From contig NW_019775557.1 in assembly GCF_001039355.2 (NCBI RefSeq), positions 262,791 to 299,028 on the forward strand: a stretch of 36,238 bases of DNA, given 5' to 3'. The notes beneath the pieces are model-generated. The model had not been told where the DNA came from and searched no databases. It saw only the letters and a program-made list of their open reading frames with translations. The stretch comes from Lingula anatina (lineage: Eukaryota > Brachiopoda > Lingulata > Lingulida > Lingulidae). The stretch's first letter is position 1; every line of letters begins with the position of its first letter. The position numbers and the translations under genes are program-made. This document shows, one piece after another, positions 32,551 through 36,238 of this stretch.

Positions 32551-32905
32551 AGAGCCTATAGTGTTCCACTGTTGGACAAAGGCCTCAGCATGCTTTTTCC
32601 ATTGTTTCCTATCCTGAGCCTCAGATTTCCAGTTTGGCCAAGGTTTCTTCTTCCAAGACTTCCAGTAGTCATCTAATTCATCCCTCCATCGTTTGACCGG
32701 CCTTCCTCTTTTTCTTTGTCCATACCTTGGGGTCCATTCTGTAAGCCTGATTGTCCACCTATTGTCCTTCATTCTTTTGACATGTCCTGCCCACCTCCAT
32801 TTCATTTCTTTAACTGTGAGCAGTACGTCCTTAACTTTGGCCTGATTGTTAGTTCTGGATGGTTTAATTCATTCCGTATTTTAATGACCCGGTTTTCAGA
32901 GAAAG
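32528..32905 (-). pseudogene. 3' end of a non-LTR retrotransposon reverse transcriptase ORF
   Basis: The minus-strand frame 32805-32545 encodes the conserved C-terminal region of animal endonuclease/reverse-transcriptase elements. It shows KWRWAGHVKRM, then DNRWT, TEWTPRYGQRKRGRPVKRWR, a DEL stretch and the terminal AEAFVQQW. Upstream the same frame continues (AKVKDVLLTVKEM) to about 32870. A one-base shift then joins weaker homology (RVIKIRNE), so the ORF is already frameshifted. The catalytic palm and endonuclease are absent, so this is a typical 5'-truncated dead copy. After the stop, the 3' untranslated part contains GTCCAACAGTGGAACACT and ends in a (GAT)n tail at 32528-32550, as in many RTE-like elements. 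The exact clade is not resolved. Confidence 0.88.
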
Positions 32906-33029
32906 TCTGTATTTGAACAGTTACAAAGTGACAACAGTTATCCTTGAATATTAGCATGCAAGTACATATACCCCCAGGACATCTCTGGTGTTTGGAATCA
33001 GGCATATAGCCCTAAATGGACTTAAAGTA

Positions 33030-33032
33030 TAT

Positions 33033-33063
<31 letters not shown>

Positions 33064-33066
33064 TTT
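33030..33066. repeat. (ATTT)n microsatellite
   Basis: About nine ATTT units, uninterrupted. Confidence 0.95.
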
Positions 33067-33468
33067 CATGGGGCTAAAAACACGGTAAATCTCCTGTAAA
33101 AGTATATAATATACATGTAAATATCATCGAATGCTCATGTACCTAATATCTAATTCAAGAGTGTGTTGTTTATAATAAAAACTTCCTCAATCTGCTTTTT
33201 CTTTTTTTCTTCGTCGTCTTCTTCTTCTCCTTCAAGAAGTTTGTCACTCGCAAAGAAGCAGGCATCAAACAGCACTTAGGACAGAAGGAAGGCCTAACTT
33301 TTAAAGCTTGATATTTTGGTCTATTTTGACCCAAGGTGACAAAACTGAGCACGTTAGATAGAAAAAAGTTAATGTTTTAGACTAACTTTCAATGAAATTA
33401 TAGTGGACAATACAGAAGTGAAGTCGACCAAAATATTGGAAAATATGTTTAGACCAAGTTTCGGTCTA
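33067..33468. other. Unassigned stretch with a short inverted repeat
   Basis: TGATATTTTGGTCTA near 33309 and GACCAAAATATTGG near 33427 are inverted relative to each other, possibly the arms of a decayed small element. A pyrimidine-rich run of TTC/CTT units lies at 33196-33235. Confidence 0.4.
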
Positions 33469-33679
33469 TAAGACTGGGTTCCCATAAACCTATCGTACTA
33501 GCAGAATCGATCTAACTCTAATTGCATTCAGTTTAAGCGGCTTAAATATCTGTCACGCTCACTGAAGCTGCAGGAGTGGGGAGGGGGGTAACTAACTTTC
33601 GTGCACTCTTAAACTGAATTCCCTCTGAGATAGATCGATCCTGCTAGTACGATATAGGGTTATGGGAATGGTTCCTGAG
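33469..33679. mobile_element. MITE family B copy with long terminal repeats
   Basis: The left end runs AGACTGGGTTCCCATAAACC, TATCGTACTAGCAG, AATCGATCTA. The right end inverted runs AGGAACCATTCCCATAACCC, TATATCGTACTAGCAGG, ATCGATCTA. The match extends about 45 bp with few differences. The interior has GCGGCTTAAATATCTGTCAC and GGTAACTAACTTTCGTGC, the family core. Confidence 0.85.
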
Positions 33680-34186
33680 AAGCGAATAAGACAACGTCCG
33701 GAACGGGATCGCTTTGATGCATAGCCGTGTTAACGCATCTAAAACGAGATGTAAGCTGATTGCTACAAAAATCTGTCCTTCCGTGATTGACGGCATCACA
33801 CAATCGGTCAAATGAGTTCAGAAATTGACAAAAAAAGTGGCAAGATTTCATGAATAAAACATAAATCACAATCCGTGTATTTCCCCGAGGTCGACAGATG
33901 GGAAATTATAGAAAATCCGAAAACTAATGAAAACAGCAGTTCGGGGTTTTCATATGAAAAATCAAACCAAATTTTCTGGGAAATAGATGGCGGATAGACC
34001 CTGGGAATTGTACAGTACTCTAAAGATAATATTATAAATGTACATATTTGTTTGTGGTTAAGATACAGTATAGTAAGCTTTATTTGCATTCCGATATTGC
34101 AGTGGTATTAAAAGGAAAAGATGGGGGTTTGTTTTGGGTTAAATATAGCGATAAGTGTGCTTGATAGGTATGATATAATTTACTAG
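33680..34186. other. Unassigned non-coding stretch
   Basis: No gene or element recognised. Confidence 0.45.
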
Positions 34187-34429
34187 TACACACACTGGAC
34201 AATAGAAGTGTCACCCCTACTGAATCAATACTTTGGGAGAGATAAATGACTGTAGAATGATATGCTCCTGGTATCATTTTATTGACTTCAAATTTCTCAA
34301 AAGAAACGGTTCTGACTGAACAATTCAACTGTATCGATATTCTGACATTGCTCATATTCCACCTCTTCAGGTTAATAACTTTGATTACTCTGATACAGGG
34401 GGTGACACTTCTATTGTCCAGTGTGTGTA
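34187..34429. mobile_element. Mariner-like MITE with 31-bp perfect terminal repeats
   Basis: The left end TACACACACTGGACAATAGA, continuing AGTGTCACCCC (34187-34217), is exactly inverted at 34399-34429. If TA is the target duplication, the element proper is 34189-34427 (239 bp) with ends CACACACTGG. Perfect identity of the ends suggests a recent insertion or recent selection on the ends. The 139-codon minus frame across it is incidental. Confidence 0.88.
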
Positions 34430-34570
34430 GGTATGGCTCATTTGAAACACCTTTACAATAGAATCTATAACCTGTAAAAACAACGTCGAAATTCGACAAA
34501 GTCTTAAACTGAAAAGAAATAACACGGAATATTCTGTTATCACCAATTCTCGCAATGAGGTATTGATGTC
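34430..34570. other. Short unassigned stretch
   Basis: Nothing recognised. Confidence 0.45.
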
Positions 34571-34577
34571 ACTATAA

Positions 34578-34756
34578 CAGGGGCGGATTTAGGCCGTCTT
34601 CTGGGTCTTCCGGAAGACGGTCAGAATTTCAAGTCTTTTCAAGATTTTATATAGACGGGTATCTAACTTTTTCTGTCGGAAGACGGTCAAAAATGAGGAT
34701 GGGTCAACAAAGATAATTTGGAAGACTGTCAGAAAATATCTCTGGATCCGCCCCTG
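34578..34756. mobile_element. MITE family C copy with 7-bp target duplication
   Basis: It begins CAGGGGCGGATTTAG and ends CTGGATCCGCCCCTG. ACTATAA flanks it exactly on both sides (34571-34577 and 34757-34763). The interior repeats GGAAGAC(G/T)GTCA in several places (about 34610, 34678 and 34722). Length 179 bp, non-coding. The ends match 7321-7620 although the interiors differ. Confidence 0.88.
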
Positions 34757-34830
34757 ACTATAACCACTAGCAAGCAGAATGTAGCATACAAATATTGAAA
34801 TTTTATTCAGTTCGCGCTCCCCTTAATTGC

Positions 34831-34882
34831 GTAGTATGGATCGATCTTGCTAGATCGATCTAGGTATGGGAATGGGATCTAA
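34831..34882. mobile_element. MITE family B, solo terminal fragment
   Basis: Paired GATCGATC boxes at 34839-34846 and 34853-34860, followed by TAGGTATGGGAATGGGATCT and AAG. This is the box-doubled end of family B; no matching other end is seen upstream. Confidence 0.72.
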
Positions 34883-35111
34883 GAAATCTTATATAAGTAC
34901 TGTATTTATTTACAGGCAGAAATCCCCAGTTCACGCGATCCCTAATGAGACAGTTACAACCCGTCACGCACAAACAACACCAGCGCTGAGATAACTATTG
35001 GCATCTCGTCTTTCTTAACTTCATACTGTATACACGCACCACAAAAATAGAATCCAGTCGACAGAGCTGAAGATTAAATGTTGTATAAGCGACATCCTGC
35101 CACCCTGAGTT
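34883..35111. other. Short unassigned stretch
   Basis: Nothing recognised. Confidence 0.45.
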
Positions 35112-35464
35112 TCAGAGATAACTTGACACTTACCTCTTCACTATAGCCTATCTTCATCGTGTCAAGTTACCTCTGACGAAAATAGTTTGACCTAGTTTAT
35201 ATAAGCCAATCGAATCCAAGTTTCAAAATTTTTCACCAAAGTTTGGTGAAAACGCTGATTGGTTGACCGTCAATCGGTATTATCTGGGATTACTAACGGT
35301 GCTCATTAGCCAAACGAAGGTCAAGACCAAGAACTTCTTGGTCAAGACCAAGGACGTATATTCAATATACCTCCTTGGTCAAGACAGAGCTAACTGAGCT
35401 AATTGAAGAGTAAATGTTGAATATATCAAGGAGTTATAACAGAACCTTCTGTTATAACTCCTTG
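35112..35464. repeat. Cluster of four hairpins
   Basis: Inverted repeats: TCAGAGATAACTTGACAC (35112-35129) with 35159-35176, one mismatch; TTTTCACCAAA with 35242-35252, perfect, 1-nt loop; CCAAGGACGTATATT (35348-35362) with 35364-35378, one mismatch, 1-nt loop; and CAAGGAGTTATAACAGAA (35427-35444) with 35447-35464, perfect, 2-nt loop. The word GGTCAAGAC occurs three times at 35319-35385. This may be a decayed foldback element, but no outer ends are certain. Confidence 0.85.
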
Positions 35465-36238
35465 AATATATCAGCTTGTCATAGGCCTCAGAGCTTAAGG
35501 TGCGCAGCGCCCACTTTGCACCCCTTCCCCACCCCACCCCAACCCCTTTTTTATTACACTTCACAGAAAAAATAGTGTATATCGTCCAAGTCGATGGATT
35601 CGGCTGGTTTTAATCAAGCCGGAAGGTACAGGGCAAGCATCCTTTAGATTAACTTATATTACCTTCATATATCAGTTATTCTTTGCTAGTGGTGCACTGC
35701 AGGGGGGCCATAACAAGAATGTTATTTAAATTTAGATAGCCAACCAAATTCTCATGACATCGTTGTGTATGTTTCAATAACAAATCAAAGAAGCTGCATG
35801 AGCAAGGAGGATGCTGTTATAAAAGCAAAATAAGAGAAAAAGCAGAAAATATATCGAAATTACCCTCAAAATGGCGTCCATTTTTGTGGAATTTCGACCC
35901 TACCTCTATTTAAGAACAGTTTGTTGTCTTACACACGAATGGCTTCTTTTGCACACTGAAAAACCAGCTCAAACTGGCGCGTGTCCCATTCTGATAACAT
36001 GTCATGTCAGTGACGCTGTCGAGATAGGATGCAGGGCACAGGTGTAATTCCCTCGATTTAACCGCCACAGGATTGTTTATAGGGATCTTCTTTGTATGAA
36101 GGTGAGAAATAATGAGTTCCGTTTCATTTTTCTTCAATTGTTTCAACATATTTGTGTACCGATTGATTTTTACCATTTTATAAGTAGTGTGACTTCGTCT
36201 GAACTTTCGTTTTGCGTCTGTGTCACATGGGGGACTAA
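35465..36238. other. Unassigned non-coding stretch to the window end
   Basis: A C-rich stretch lies at about 35520-35548. No gene or element recognised. Confidence 0.45.

Noticed and set aside
34080-34499. Longest open frame in the window, 139 codons on the minus strand
   Set aside because: It spans the mariner-like MITE and its perfect terminal repeats; the translation has no domain or coding bias.
1-36238. tRNA or tRNA-derived SINE
   Set aside because: I scanned for GTTCRANNC-type B-box words; none had a matching A-box or cloverleaf arms. A covariance-model search would be decisive.
1-36238. Integrated viral sequence
   Set aside because: No recognisable capsid, polymerase or LTR-bounded structure; the RT remnant is non-LTR type.

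Overview
The window looks like intergenic or intronic DNA of an animal, most likely a marine invertebrate. The evidence is an AT-rich background, long simple-sequence tracts ((CA)n, (AG)n, (ATTT)n, (AAT)n, poly-A), frequent TACATGTA-type words, many small inverted-repeat transposons, and animal-type transposon protein remnants. The longest open frame is about 139 codons and lies inside a transposon. I found no operon structure, bacterial-style gene, rRNA, tRNA or CRISPR array. The phylum cannot be fixed from the sequence; a mollusc or other lophotrochozoan, or a cephalochordate, would fit.

The only recognisable protein-coding remnants are two dead mobile elements. One is a frameshifted Tc1/mariner transposase pseudogene on the plus strand (about 5035-5735). 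The other is the 5'-truncated 3' end of a non-LTR retrotransposon on the minus strand (about 32528-32905). Two weak host exon candidates are listed at low confidence: 29678-29786 minus, with a GTAAGTAT donor, and 14874-15056 plus.

The dominant content is a dense population of miniature inverted-repeat elements (MITEs) in several families. Family A has GTGACAGGAATGGTAGTCC ends (1455-1616, 6897-7053, 16892-17291, truncated end at 843-890). Family B is foldback-like with subterminal GATCGATC boxes (17011-17233, 19069-19290, 26667-26892, 30535-30625, 33469-33679, 34831-34882). Family C has CAGNGGCGGAT ends (7321-7620, 34578-34756). Family D has CAGAACAGCGGACTAAC-like ends (22685-22930, 22924-23119, 28461-28613). 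Family X has ACCGGTGTAACG ends (7054-7206, 28727-28888). There is also a near-perfect TA-flanked mariner-like MITE at 34187-34429. One family B copy is nested inside a family A copy, which gives a relative age.

Other structure includes a diverged direct duplication over the first 1.5 kb, a seven-unit minisatellite with a CACGTG E-box in every unit (15288-15657), a 62-nt alternating purine-pyrimidine tract (25298-25359), and a cluster of perfect or near-perfect hairpins (35112-35464). There are also possible enhancer-like clusters: nuclear-receptor half-sites at 25627-25915, and CRE plus E-box at 16553-16575.

I see no new protein-based system. The most novel content is probably the set of transposon families and the E-box minisatellite.
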